NCBI GenBank assembly: GCA_036796755.1
Contig: DAIRCJ010000002.1
Location: forward strand, 1-54,801
Length of the DNA stretch: 54,801 bases
Direction of reading: 5' to 3'
Source of the DNA: CALKMS01 sp036796755
GTDB lineage: Bacteria; Actinomycetota; Aquicultoria; SKW223; CALKMS01
Shown: positions 16,288-24,985 of the stretch, in pieces
Layout of the letters: every line of letters begins with the position of its first letter
How positions within the stretch are numbered: the first letter of the stretch is position 1
Notes under the pieces: generated by a model
The model's input: the letters and a program-made list of their open reading frames with translations, nothing else
Databases searched by the model: none
Told to the model about the DNA's origin: nothing
Program-made: the position numbers and the translations under genes

Positions 16288-17268
16288 TTGAAAGATGTAA
16301 TTGGAGTTGGGGCTTTAAATGTTGACCTGGTTTATGAGGTTAAGCGTCCAAGGTTAAACGGTGTTCTGGCTAAAAGGGTTGAGCCGGGCGGGGAAATAAC
16401 TTGCTCGGAAGAGGATTATAAAGCTCTTTCTGATTTCATTCGCAAAACCGGTAGATTTGTCTGGCAAAGCGGTGGTGGTCAAGCAGCCAACACCTGTTAT
16501 GCCCTGGCCCGCTGGGGTTTTTCCACTGGTTTTGTAGGAAAGGTAGGGCGCGACGAGTTCGGTGAGTTTTTGAAAAATAGCCTGGAAGGCGTGGACACCC
16601 GGGCTATTGTTACCGATGAGTTCAGCGGGGTTTGCCTGATTGTCGTGCAAGAAGAAGGGGAACGAACAATTTTTGTTTTCCCTAATGCCAACCAGAAACT
16701 TACTCTGGAAGAGATTGACATAAGTTATGTTTTTAACAGCCGTTTTCTTTATTTCTCTTCCTTTGCCGGCGAAAAGCCTTTCCAGGCTCAAATCTCTCTA
16801 GCTTGTCTTTTACCTGAGAAAGTCAAACTGGCTCTGGACATTGGAGAAATTTATGCTCAAAAAGGTTTTGAAAAACTTAAGCCACTTTTAAGAAAGGCTG
16901 AAATTGTTTTTGGAACAGAGAAAGAACTTGCCCTTTTGACCGATGGAAAGCTTATAGATTCAACCGAAAGATTGCTGGCTGAGGGGGTGAAAATTCTGGT
17001 TCTGAAAAGAGGAGCCAAAGGCGCCAAAATCATTACTCGAGGTGAGGATTTCTTCGTTCCGGCCCCGAAAGTGGAAGCGGTAGATACCACTGGAGCTGGT
17101 GATGTTTTTGCTGCTGGCTTTCTGGCTGGACTTTTAAACGGTCTTGATTTAGAAAAATCAGGAAAGCTGGCCAGCTTGCTAGCAGCAAGATCAGTAACCG
17201 GTTACGGTCGCTCAGCCTATCCTGACCTGGTTTTTTTTGAGCAAGCCTTAAAGGAGGTTGAAAGTTGA
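16288..17268 (+). CDS. PfkB/ribokinase-family carbohydrate kinase
   Basis: 326 residues. Family markers: GVGALNVDLVYEV at the N-terminus, the Gly-rich phosphate turn SGGGQAANTCYALARWG (about 52-68), GKVGRDEFGEF, and the C-terminal VDTTGAGDVFAAGFLAGL (about 263-280) with the catalytic Asp in GAGD. The lid insert about residues 28-48 is longer than in plain ribokinase. The start is TTG at 16288, one base past the purM stop. Location inside a purine operon suggests a nucleoside or ribose-type substrate, but substrate identity cannot be read from sequence. Confidence 0.88.
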   Translation: MKDVIGVGALNVDLVYEVKRPRLNGVLAKRVEPGGEITCSEEDYKALSDFIRKTGRFVWQSGGGQAANTCYALARWGFSTGFVGKVGRDEFGEFLKNSLEGVDTRAIVTDEFSGVCLIVVQEEGERTIFVFPNANQKLTLEEIDISYVFNSRFLYFSSFAGEKPFQAQISLACLLPEKVKLALDIGEIYAQKGFEKLKPLLRKAEIVFGTEKELALLTDGKLIDSTERLLAEGVKILVLKRGAKGAKIITRGEDFFVPAPKVEAVDTTGAGDVFAAGFLAGLLNGLDLEKSGKLASLLAARSVTGYGRSAYPDLVFFEQALKEVES

Positions 17269-18092
17269 GAGCTTTTGGCTGGTTTTCTTCAGGCCGGGAT
17301 GAAGCCGCCCGCAAACTTTTAGAGGTGGTTTACCGGGGGACAACGGACGGAAGTTTGCCCGGGAAAATAGGCTTTGTTTTTTTAAGTGCGGAGGCGGGCG
17401 AGAACAAAGAAAGTGACCTTTTTATCTCTCTAGTAAAAGAGCTTGGCTTGAAATTATTCACTTTTTCGGCTCGCTCTTTTCTCCCTGAACTCTGGAAAAC
17501 CAACCGGGCTTGGTGGCGGGAAAAGTATCATCAGAAACTGGAAGAAATTCTGCCTTTAAGCGAGGTTGATTTTTCAGTTCTGGCTGGATATATGTATATT
17601 GTTTCTCCTGATTTTTGCCGAAAGCATATTCTTTTAAACCTTCACCCGGCTTTGCCGGGAGGACCGGCGGGCACCTGGCAGGAAGTAATCTGGAGATTAA
17701 TAGAGGAAAGGGCAGACTGGCAAGGTGCTATGATCCACTTGGTCACCAGGGAGCTTGACCGCGGTACTCCACTTACCTATTTTTCCTTTTCTCTTAAAGG
17801 CAAAGAATTCAAGCCTTACTGGGAGGATTTTTATTTAAAAATTGAGAAGAAAAGTTTTAAGGAGCTAAAGGAAAAGGAAGGAGAAAAGCTACCGCTTTTT
17901 AAAAAAATTCGGGAAGAAGGGGTAAAAAGAGAGCTTCCTTTAATTTTCTTTACCATAAAGAATTTTCTGGAAGGAAGAATAAAGGTGAAAGAAGGTAAGC
18001 TTATTGTTGATGGTGGTGAGTCTCCCCCTCTCAATTTAAACTCAGAAATTGAAGGGTGGTTAAAAGGTGTTTACGGTTCAGATAGACAGTGA
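17265..18092 (+). CDS. PurN-like formyltransferase-fold protein
   Basis: 275 residues. The core has the formyltransferase signature: VLAGYMYIVSPDFCRKHILLNLHPALPGGPAG (in pieces; the HPALPGGPAG loop corresponds to the HPALLP...G loop of PurN) and a later HLVTRELDRGTPL strand matching the conserved Asp-containing region. Compared with PurN it is about 70 residues longer, with a Trp/Lys-rich insert before the core and a charged helical tail. It probably uses 10-formyl-THF on GAR or on a related amine, and may be this organism's PurN. The start is TTG with AAGGAGG seven bases upstream, overlapping the kinase stop. Confidence 0.75.
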   Translation: MRAFGWFSSGRDEAARKLLEVVYRGTTDGSLPGKIGFVFLSAEAGENKESDLFISLVKELGLKLFTFSARSFLPELWKTNRAWWREKYHQKLEEILPLSEVDFSVLAGYMYIVSPDFCRKHILLNLHPALPGGPAGTWQEVIWRLIEERADWQGAMIHLVTRELDRGTPLTYFSFSLKGKEFKPYWEDFYLKIEKKSFKELKEKEGEKLPLFKKIREEGVKRELPLIFFTIKNFLEGRIKVKEGKLIVDGGESPPLNLNSEIEGWLKGVYGSDRQ

Positions 18093-19119
18093 TTGTGAAG
18101 GCCCCCTTTCCTTGAATGACAATGCTTTTGAGCTTTGCGCTGCTTTCCTTCCTCGGGGCGAAAAATTTTTTACTCAGGTTAGTCGCTACGATGACTACCT
18201 TGCTGATATTGAAAAGCGTCCTGGTTACAAGGGAGGGGATACCTTAAAACTAATCATTCCCTTCTTAATTTTGTTTGGGTTGGGAAAAGAGAAGATAAAA
18301 AATTTCTCCCAAAGGACCCTCGTTTTGCTGGAAGACGGAAAACTGCTGACCAAAATTTCCTTTCCGGCCTTCCTTATCAGCACCAGCTACAGCGAGTACG
18401 CTCTTGAGGTTGCTAGGGTGGTTGGTATTCCTGAAGAAAATGTTTACTCCACTTTTGTAGAATGGGATAAGTATAAGTTAAGCCTCAAGGAAAAAGAAAA
18501 ACTGGGCTTATTTTACCAGGAGATCTTGAATTTACCTCCAATTAAAATTTCTGCCGAAGCAAAAAACCTTAATGACTTAAGCGAGGGTTCCCGAAGGGCA
18601 ATCAAAAGGCTGGATGAGATTTTCTTTCAAGAAATCCCTAGCTTAAAAGTAGGAAGGGTCTTCTGGGAGGTTAGTCCGGTGGGGGGCGAGGAAAAGGCGC
18701 GGGCTTTAGCTGACAGCCAGAAAAAAACCGGAATACCTTTTGAGAAAATTGTTTACTTTGGCGATAGCCTGACGGATAAACAGGCTTTGGAAAAAGTTCG
18801 CAAAGAAGGTGGTTTAGCAGTAGCTGTAAACGCTAACCGTTATGCTTTGAAAGAAGCGGAACTGGCTGTTTTAACTTCCTCGGTTTATCCTCTGGTTTTA
18901 ATAGCCTGGATTTTAAACGAAAAAGGCAAAGAGGGAATTTTTCAGCACCTCGGGGGTGAAAAATTGAAAAGTCTTAGCTTGCCTTCCTTTTTGAGGAAAA
19001 AGGATTACAAGGATTATAAAATTGTTGACTTAAAGAAGGTGAGCTGGCAAGATTTTTACCAGGAAAGCGAAGCCTTTCGCCGAAAGCTAAGAGGCGAAAA
19101 AATAGGCAGCCTGGGTTAA
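18067..19119 (+). CDS. COG4030/EhaR-like HAD-fold protein
   Basis: 350 residues. The N-terminal IDSDCEGPLSLNDNAFEL has the DxDxxG pattern of HAD phosphohydrolases in slightly modified form (D-S-D). Near the C-terminus KIVYFGDSLTDKQALEKV (about 231-248) supplies the HAD motif-IV acidic pair, and a lysine-bearing stretch lies between. It resembles the COG4030 family, best known from methanogens where it is labelled EhaR, although its biochemical role is unproven. The start is GTG at 18067, overlapping the PurN-like gene by 26 bases. Position between purN-like and purH genes suggests a phosphatase on a purine intermediate or a damaged metabolite. Confidence 0.7.
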   Translation: MFTVQIDSDCEGPLSLNDNAFELCAAFLPRGEKFFTQVSRYDDYLADIEKRPGYKGGDTLKLIIPFLILFGLGKEKIKNFSQRTLVLLEDGKLLTKISFPAFLISTSYSEYALEVARVVGIPEENVYSTFVEWDKYKLSLKEKEKLGLFYQEILNLPPIKISAEAKNLNDLSEGSRRAIKRLDEIFFQEIPSLKVGRVFWEVSPVGGEEKARALADSQKKTGIPFEKIVYFGDSLTDKQALEKVRKEGGLAVAVNANRYALKEAELAVLTSSVYPLVLIAWILNEKGKEGIFQHLGGEKLKSLSLPSFLRKKDYKDYKIVDLKKVSWQDFYQESEAFRRKLRGEKIGSLG

Positions 19120-19134
19120 GAGAAAGGAGGTTTT

Positions 19135-20685
19135 ATGAAAAATCTTAAAATCAAAAGGGCGGTGGTCAGTGTTTCCAACAAGCAAGGGGTAGTTAGTTTT
19201 TGTCGGGAGCTTGCCAATCTGGGAGTGGAAATTATTTCCACGGGTGGAACAGCTGAAGCCTTAAGGAAAGGCGGCGTTTCCGTAACTGATGTTTCTGCTG
19301 TGACGGGATTTCCCGAAGTTTTAGAAGGAAGGGTAAAAACTCTTCACCCGGCAATTTTAGCTGGAGTTTTAGCGGATAAAGATAAACCTGCTCATCTTGA
19401 AGAGCTTGAAAAACTGGGCTTGGCTCCTCTCGATCTGGTAGTGGTAAATCTTTATCCCTTTAGAGAAGTTACCTCTAAGCCGGACGTTTCAATGGAAGAG
19501 GCTATTGAAAACATAGACATTGGCGGGGTTACTCTTATTCGGGCCGCTGCCAAGAACTATCGTTCAGTTGCTGTTTTAGTTGATAACCATCGCTATGACG
19601 AAATAATCTCTGAGTTAAAAGAGAACGATGGTTGCTTGAGCGAAGAAACCCGTTATGAACTGGCAAAGGAAGCTTTTGAACACACAGCCGACTACGATGA
19701 GACCATTCATCATTTTTTTATTGGAGAAAGCCCAGGCTTTCCTGCCTTATTAAATCTCCATTTTGAAAAAATTCAAGACCTCCGCTATGGCGAAAATCCA
19801 CACCAGAAAGCAGCTTTATATAGGGAGATAGGAGCCCCTCGTTACACTCTGGTTTATGGCGAACAGCTTCATGGCAAGGACCTTTCTTATAACAATATTT
19901 TGGATATGGATGCGGCCTGGGCAGCCGTTAGGGAGTTTGAGGACCCGGCTTGTGTAATAGTTAAACACACCAACCCCTGCGGAGTGGCGGTGGCTTCTGA
20001 TTTGCTCACTGCTTATGAAAAGGCTTATGCTTGCGATTCGGTTTCTGCTTTCGGAGGAATCGTTGCTTTAAATCGGGAGGTTGATGAAGAAATTGCTAAA
20101 AAACTATCTGAAGTTTTTTATGAGATAATTCTAGCCCCCGCTTTTCTGGAAGAAGGTCTGGAAATTTTAGTGCAGAAGAAAAATCTGCGCCTGATTTATA
20201 TGGGCGAAGACCATCCTGGTGGCTTCTGGGGAGAAGAATACCGTCGGATAGAAGGCGGGCTTTTAGTTCAGGAGTACGATGTAGTGAGAGAACAGAGAAG
20301 CGAGATGACCGTTCCAACTGATAGGAAACCAACTGAAGAAGAATGGCGAGACCTTCTCTTTGCCTGGAAGGTAGCGAAAAATGTTAAATCGAACACCATT
20401 GTTTTAGCTAAAGATTTGGCTACTGTGGGCATTGGGGCTGGTCAGATGAGCCGCATTGATGCTTTCTGGATAGCTTCCCGAAAGTCAAATGGTCGGGATA
20501 ATGGGGCGGTTTTGGCTTCAGATGCTTTCTTTCCTTTTCCTGATGTAGTTGAGGCGGCAGCTCAGGTTGGAGTAACCGCCATTATCCAGCCCGGGGGAGC
20601 AATGCGAGACGAAGAATCCATTGAGGCTTGTAATAAGCACGGAATTGCTATGGTTTTCACTGGCCGTCGCCACTTCAAGCACTAG
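19135..20685 (+). CDS. purH: AICAR transformylase / IMP cyclohydrolase
   Basis: 516 residues, standard bifunctional PurH, carrying out the last two steps to IMP. The N-terminal MGS-like cyclohydrolase domain has STGGTAEALRKGG (about 37), VKTLHPAILAGVLAD (about 67) and NIDIGGVTLIRAAAKN (about 128). The C-terminal transformylase has KHTNPCGVAVASD (about 277, catalytic Lys-His), the substrate loop ISRIDAFWIASRKSNGRDNGAV and the closing FTGRRHFKH. An AAAGGAGG ribosome site precedes the ATG. It closes the purine operon; a 132-base gap follows. Confidence 0.97.
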   Translation: MKNLKIKRAVVSVSNKQGVVSFCRELANLGVEIISTGGTAEALRKGGVSVTDVSAVTGFPEVLEGRVKTLHPAILAGVLADKDKPAHLEELEKLGLAPLDLVVVNLYPFREVTSKPDVSMEEAIENIDIGGVTLIRAAAKNYRSVAVLVDNHRYDEIISELKENDGCLSEETRYELAKEAFEHTADYDETIHHFFIGESPGFPALLNLHFEKIQDLRYGENPHQKAALYREIGAPRYTLVYGEQLHGKDLSYNNILDMDAAWAAVREFEDPACVIVKHTNPCGVAVASDLLTAYEKAYACDSVSAFGGIVALNREVDEEIAKKLSEVFYEIILAPAFLEEGLEILVQKKNLRLIYMGEDHPGGFWGEEYRRIEGGLLVQEYDVVREQRSEMTVPTDRKPTEEEWRDLLFAWKVAKNVKSNTIVLAKDLATVGIGAGQMSRIDAFWIASRKSNGRDNGAVLASDAFFPFPDVVEAAAQVGVTAIIQPGGAMRDEESIEACNKHGIAMVFTGRRHFKH

Positions 20686-20817
20686 GCTTGAGGCGGTTAA
20701 GAAAGCTTTAAGCCTAAGGTATTTGAAAGAGTAGCCAAAGAGGCTCGACTCCTAATAAAGCAGTTAATTGAAGTTTGATAGCCAATTTAATTCAGTGAGG
20801 AGTTAAGCTGGCGCAGA
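20686..20817 (+). other. Gap between purH and the exporter operon
   Basis: A weak hairpin (GGCTT with AAGCC, 20686-20714) follows purH without a T-run. A GAGGAG about 15 bases upstream of the next ATG is the likely ribosome site. No gene seen. Confidence 0.35.
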
Positions 20818-22128
20818 ATGGATAAGTTTTATCGGGCGGTTTCGCTTTTCTTATTTTTTTTGGTTCTGGTGGCTAAGCCTCCGGCTGCCTACTCAGAGAA
20901 AGAAATACTCGGCTGGCTTGAGTATAAAGAGAAAGTTCTGGTGAGTGTCCCATTAGAGCTTTCTTTTCTCATCCCCACTTCCACTCGTCCTCCAGGTACT
21001 TTTTCAATAGCTAAGGTTGAGAAAGTTTTGGTTAAGCCGGGAGAAGAGGTTAAAAAAGGGGAGGTAATGATTGTTCTGGAAGATCTTTTGGCTCGGGCTC
21101 AACTAAAAAGAGCCGAGGCTAATTTAGAAGTGGTGAAAGCACAAAAGAATCTGCTGAAAGAAAAAAGAAAAGAGATTGAGGATAAACTTTCTGACTTAAT
21201 TGAGAGCGAAAAAAAGATAGGGCAGGCCGAAACTCAAGCTCAACTAAACTACCAGAAAGGAATTAGCCAGCTTAAAAAAGCAAAAGAAGAGATAAATAGA
21301 AAGCTTTTAGGGGTGAAAGAGGGAGAAGGAATTTTAATAAAGGCTTTAGGAGAAGTTAAAAAGGGCATCTCAGCTTTGGAAGAGCAAATTGAGAGAGTAA
21401 AAATGCTTCCTGGTACCGATCCCTCCCGGCAACTCCTTCTTCAGGAGCTGGAGAAAAAATTAACCTCTCTTGAGTTTGAGAAAGGAGCTCTCAATCAAAG
21501 GTTAATCCAGTTAGAAACCGCCAGAAAAAAACTGGTCTTTGCTTTACTTCAGATTGAAAGCGGTTTAAAAGAAGCTCCTTTGAAATATCAGAGGGGTAAA
21601 AGAAAGATTTTAAAGGCGAAGAACAGGCTTAAGAAGGCTCAAACTCAACTTTTAGAAGCTCGAGAAAAGGTTGATTTCCAATTAAGCCTGGTGCCTTATT
21701 ACCTTAAACAGGCTGAGTCCTTGAAAGAAATAAGTGAGAAAGTTTTTAATCTAACCAGGCTACGAACACCAGCAGACGGAATGGTGGTTTCGCTTAATGT
21801 AAAGCCGGGTGAGGTTGTCTTTCCCGGTCAGGTATTGCTGGAGATAGCCGACCCTGAAAGAATAGTTTTTAAGGGTTACCTTAAAGCAAGCCAGGAGTTG
21901 ACCGCCCTTTCTCAGAACTACCAGGTCAAAGTTGATTCCTTTCCTGAACTTTCTTTTAAAGCCTGGTTGCTTTTTCTACCCTGGAAAGAGGAGTTTGCTG
22001 AAACAGCAGTGATAAGTGAAGAAAGCGAGTTAAGCAGGGTTCTGGAGTTCAGGCTGGCAGTTGATAACTCAAACAAACTTTTAAAACCAGGCTTTCCAGC
22101 GACCGCTTTTTTAAAGAACCAAAAATAA
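20818..22128 (+). CDS. Membrane-fusion protein with long coiled-coil hairpin
   Basis: 436 residues of HlyD/RND-adaptor type. Signal peptide about 1-26, first half of a lipoyl-like domain about 60-90 (VEKVLVKPGEEVKKGEVMIVLED), then an alpha hairpin of about 210 residues (90-305) full of Lys/Glu/Leu heptads, the second lipoyl half (LRTPADGMVVSLNVKPGEVVFPGQVLLEIADP, about 316) and a beta-barrel. It should bridge an ABC exporter in the membrane to the exterior or an outer channel. It is first of two adaptor genes in tandem; the second has only a short hairpin. No TolC-like gene is in the window. Confidence 0.85.
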   Translation: MDKFYRAVSLFLFFLVLVAKPPAAYSEKEILGWLEYKEKVLVSVPLELSFLIPTSTRPPGTFSIAKVEKVLVKPGEEVKKGEVMIVLEDLLARAQLKRAEANLEVVKAQKNLLKEKRKEIEDKLSDLIESEKKIGQAETQAQLNYQKGISQLKKAKEEINRKLLGVKEGEGILIKALGEVKKGISALEEQIERVKMLPGTDPSRQLLLQELEKKLTSLEFEKGALNQRLIQLETARKKLVFALLQIESGLKEAPLKYQRGKRKILKAKNRLKKAQTQLLEAREKVDFQLSLVPYYLKQAESLKEISEKVFNLTRLRTPADGMVVSLNVKPGEVVFPGQVLLEIADPERIVFKGYLKASQELTALSQNYQVKVDSFPELSFKAWLLFLPWKEEFAETAVISEESELSRVLEFRLAVDNSNKLLKPGFPATAFLKNQK

Positions 22129-22140
22129 AAAGGAGGAAAG

Positions 22141-22923
22141 ATGGAGATTAAAAAGCCTTTGATTGCTCTGGCTTTAATTTTTGTTTTGGCAGCCGGAGGG
22201 ATAGTTTACTACTTTTATCAGGAGAATATTGAAGAAAACAAAAAGGAGATTGGTGGCTCGGGAGTGATTGAAGCCGAGGAGATAAGAGTGGGGACAATGT
22301 TTGGGGGAAGAATTAAAGAAATAAAAGTCAGAGAGGGAGAGAAGGTTAAAAAAGGCAGTTTGCTTGCGATTTTAGACAACGAGGTTCTTCGACAGCAGGT
22401 CAAAGCAGCTGAGGCAGGGGTTCAAATAGCCCGCGCTCAGTTAAAAGAAGTTAGAGACGAAGGAAACGAGTCAGAAATTGAAGTGGCCAAAGCTCAGCTT
22501 AAGCAAGCTGAAGCTAATCTTGAAGCTTATCAGGTTCAGCTTCGGGAAACAAGAATTACCTCTCCACTGGAAGGAGTTATTCTTTCTCTCCCGGTAAGTC
22601 TGGGTGAAGTGGTAAACAGCGGGTCTACCATAGCGGTGATAGGCGATCTGCGGAAATTAAAGTTAGTCATTTATCTTCCCGAAGAAGAGGCAGGAAAAGT
22701 TAAAGTGGGTGATGAATGTTCAATTTCGGTTGATTCTTATCCGGGTCGGGCTTTTTTTGGGAAGGTTTCCGAAATTGCTGATCAAGCTGAGTTTACTCCT
22801 CAAAATATCCAGACCCGGGAGCAGAGAACCAGCCTGGTTTATGCTGTAACTATCTCCATTGAAAATTCTGACCTTGCTTTAAAACCTGGTCAACCTGCTG
22901 ATGCTTTCATTAAGGCGGAGTGA
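22141..22923 (+). CDS. HlyD-family secretion protein (short adaptor)
   Basis: 260 residues with one N-terminal membrane helix (about 7-26). Lipoyl halves at about 56-76 (KEIKVREGEKVKKGSLLAILDN) and 135-165 (RITSPLEGVILSLPVSLGEVV) flank a short helical hairpin (80-130). The beta-barrel region contains KVKVGDECSISVDSYPGRAFFGKVSEIADQAEFTP (in pieces), the usual YbhG/YhiI-like ending. AGGAGG stands just upstream of the ATG. It is followed four bases later by the first ATPase gene, so it belongs to that exporter. Confidence 0.88.
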   Translation: MEIKKPLIALALIFVLAAGGIVYYFYQENIEENKKEIGGSGVIEAEEIRVGTMFGGRIKEIKVREGEKVKKGSLLAILDNEVLRQQVKAAEAGVQIARAQLKEVRDEGNESEIEVAKAQLKQAEANLEAYQVQLRETRITSPLEGVILSLPVSLGEVVNSGSTIAVIGDLRKLKLVIYLPEEEAGKVKVGDECSISVDSYPGRAFFGKVSEIADQAEFTPQNIQTREQRTSLVYAVTISIENSDLALKPGQPADAFIKAE

Positions 22924-22926
22924 TAG

Positions 22927-23859
22927 ATGGTTGAACCAGCAATTGAAGTTTCCCAGCTTATTTATGAATATCCCGGAATAAAAGCTCTTGATAAAGTTAA
23001 CCTGAAGGTAAACTCAGGGGAAATTTTTGCCCTGGTGGGTCCGGATGGAGCTGGCAAAACTACTTTAATTAAAAATCTGGCTACCATTTTGAAGCCCACA
23101 GCCGGGTCAGTTTGGATAAGAGGGCTGGAAGCGGTTCGTTCTAAAAAGGAGATAAGGAAAATGATAGGTTATATGTCCCAGAGGTTTTCTTTGTATGAAG
23201 ATTTAACTGTGCTGGAAAACCTGACTTTTTTCGCTGACTTATATAACCTTCCCCGGGAAAAAAGAAAGACCACTCTGGAAAAACTGCTTTACTTTTCCCG
23301 ACTTGAAGGATTTACCCATCTTTTAGCAGCTGAGCTTTCGGGTGGGATGAAACAAAAGCTTGCTCTGGCTTGTACTTTAATAAAAGAGCCCCGAATTTTA
23401 TTACTTGATGAGCCAACAACGGGCGTTGACCCTCTCAGCCGTCGTGAGCTCTGGTCTATATTTACCGAACTTCATCATCAGGGAATAACTATTTTCTTTT
23501 CCACTCCATACCTTGATGAAGCCGAGCGTTCAAACAAAGTGGCTTTTCTTAAAGAGGGAAGGATAAGGTTGGTCGAAAAGCCTGAGGTTATAAAGAGGGG
23601 TTTAAAAGGTCTGGTGATTGAGGTTTCCGCTCAGCCCCTGAACGACCTGGTCGGCCTAGTTAAAAGCCTTAGCTTTATTAAAGAGGTAGAAATCTTTGGC
23701 AACCGGGTCGAAGTTTTGGTGGAGTCTTCTAAATTTCTTCCCCAACTTAAGAAGGCTTTAAAAGAAAAGTTTAAAAACTTCAGTCTGCAGCCGAAAAGAC
23801 CTTCTTTAGAACAGGCTTTCAGTTATTTTGAGGGAGTTGAGGAAGATAAGTTTTTATAG
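22927..23859 (+). CDS. ABC-2 exporter ATPase 1
   Basis: 310 residues. Walker A GPDGAGKTT (about 38-46), Q-loop in GYMSQRFSLYEDLTV, signature LSGGMKQKLALAC, Walker B ILLLDEPTTGVDP, and an H-loop reading STPYLDEA, in which the usual His of the switch region is replaced (S-T-P-Y instead of T-T-H-Y). ABC dimers with one degenerate site are common when two different ATPases pair, which fits the second ATPase at 26112. The C-terminal 90 residues are the accessory domain typical of CcmA/YbhF-type subunits. Family resemblance is to multidrug efflux (YbhF/RbbA). Confidence 0.88.
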   Translation: MVEPAIEVSQLIYEYPGIKALDKVNLKVNSGEIFALVGPDGAGKTTLIKNLATILKPTAGSVWIRGLEAVRSKKEIRKMIGYMSQRFSLYEDLTVLENLTFFADLYNLPREKRKTTLEKLLYFSRLEGFTHLLAAELSGGMKQKLALACTLIKEPRILLLDEPTTGVDPLSRRELWSIFTELHHQGITIFFSTPYLDEAERSNKVAFLKEGRIRLVEKPEVIKRGLKGLVIEVSAQPLNDLVGLVKSLSFIKEVEIFGNRVEVLVESSKFLPQLKKALKEKFKNFSLQPKRPSLEQAFSYFEGVEEDKFL

Positions 23860-24985
23860 GTTAGTCCGGGCAGTATTTAAAAAGGAGTTTTTTCATATTT
23901 TTCGCGATCTCCGGACTCTTCTGATAATACTTTTTTTGCCGATGATTCAACTTTTTATGTATGGCTATGCTTTAACTTTTGACGTCAGGGAAATTCCTTT
24001 AGCGGTTTACGACCGGGACCACTCAGCTTTGAGTCGGGATTTAGCTTCGGCTTTTACCCGTTCAGGTTACTTCAAAGTGGTGGCTTACCCTTTGGAGTCC
24101 GATTTTCAATTCCGGCTTGACCGGGGAGAGATTGGGGCAGCCTTGATCATACCCGGGGGTTTTCAGAAAAAGGTGAAAAAAGGAGAGAAAACCAGCGTTC
24201 AGATGATAATTGATGGTTCTGACCCGGTAATTGGAAGAGTGGCTTATGGTTACTCTTTAGCTATTATCTCCAATTTTTCTTCCCTTCTGGCCCACTCTTA
24301 TCTGGAAAGCCAGGGCTGGCGTCTAAAAGAAGCCTTTTTACCGCTAGAGGGAAGGTTAAGAGTCTGGTATAACCCTGAGCTTAAGAGTGTTAACTACATT
24401 GTTCCAGGTCTGATAGCTCTTTTGATGCTTACCTTAGGAACTATCGAAACGGCTACCTCTATTGTTAAAGAAAAAGAGAACGGAACCTGGGAAAACCTCT
24501 TAATTTCTCCCCTTTCCAGTCTGGACTTGATACTAGGGAAAACCCTTCCTTATCTTTTGCTGGCTTTTTTATCCGCCCTTCTAGTTACAGCAGTGGGTGT
24601 CTTCTGGTTTGGTGTTCCTTTCCGGGGAAGTTTTTTTCTGTTTTTACTTTCCCTTACGGTGTATCTTATCGGAACTATTGGGATGGGCCTTTTTATCTCC
24701 GCTCTCACTGACTCCCAGCAGGTTGCCACCCTGGTTGCCTTTCTCTCTACTTTTATACCCAGTATGATGCTTTCCGGTTTTATTTTCCCTATCAGGAGCA
24801 TGCCGCAAATTCTTCAGTTTTTGACTTATTTCATTCCTGCTCGCTATTTTCTGGTAATTTTAAGAGGAATTTTCTTAAAAGGCATTTCCTTTGATTTCCT
24901 CTGGCCCGATTTTTTAAGTTTGGTCCTTTTTGATCTGGCAATTCTCACTCTGGCCTCGCTTTTAATCCGGAGGGACCTGGGATGA
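23828..24985 (+). CDS. ABC-2 family permease 1
   Basis: 385 residues of the YhhJ/YbhS/YbhR class. One N-terminal helix (about 22-42, LLIILFLPMIQLFMYGYAL), a soluble external domain (45-185) and five C-terminal helices. The second half holds the conserved VKEKENGTWENLLISPLS coupling loop and the FIFPIRSMPQILQ element. The start is uncertain: TTG 23828 overlaps the ATPase gene by 32 bases, and TTG 23837 is an alternative. It should form a heterodimer with the next permease, since both have the shared phrase VRIWYNPELKSVNY or a close match. Confidence 0.87.
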   Translation: MRELRKISFYRLVRAVFKKEFFHIFRDLRTLLIILFLPMIQLFMYGYALTFDVREIPLAVYDRDHSALSRDLASAFTRSGYFKVVAYPLESDFQFRLDRGEIGAALIIPGGFQKKVKKGEKTSVQMIIDGSDPVIGRVAYGYSLAIISNFSSLLAHSYLESQGWRLKEAFLPLEGRLRVWYNPELKSVNYIVPGLIALLMLTLGTIETATSIVKEKENGTWENLLISPLSSLDLILGKTLPYLLLAFLSALLVTAVGVFWFGVPFRGSFFLFLLSLTVYLIGTIGMGLFISALTDSQQVATLVAFLSTFIPSMMLSGFIFPIRSMPQILQFLTYFIPARYFLVILRGIFLKGISFDFLWPDFLSLVLFDLAILTLASLLIRRDLG

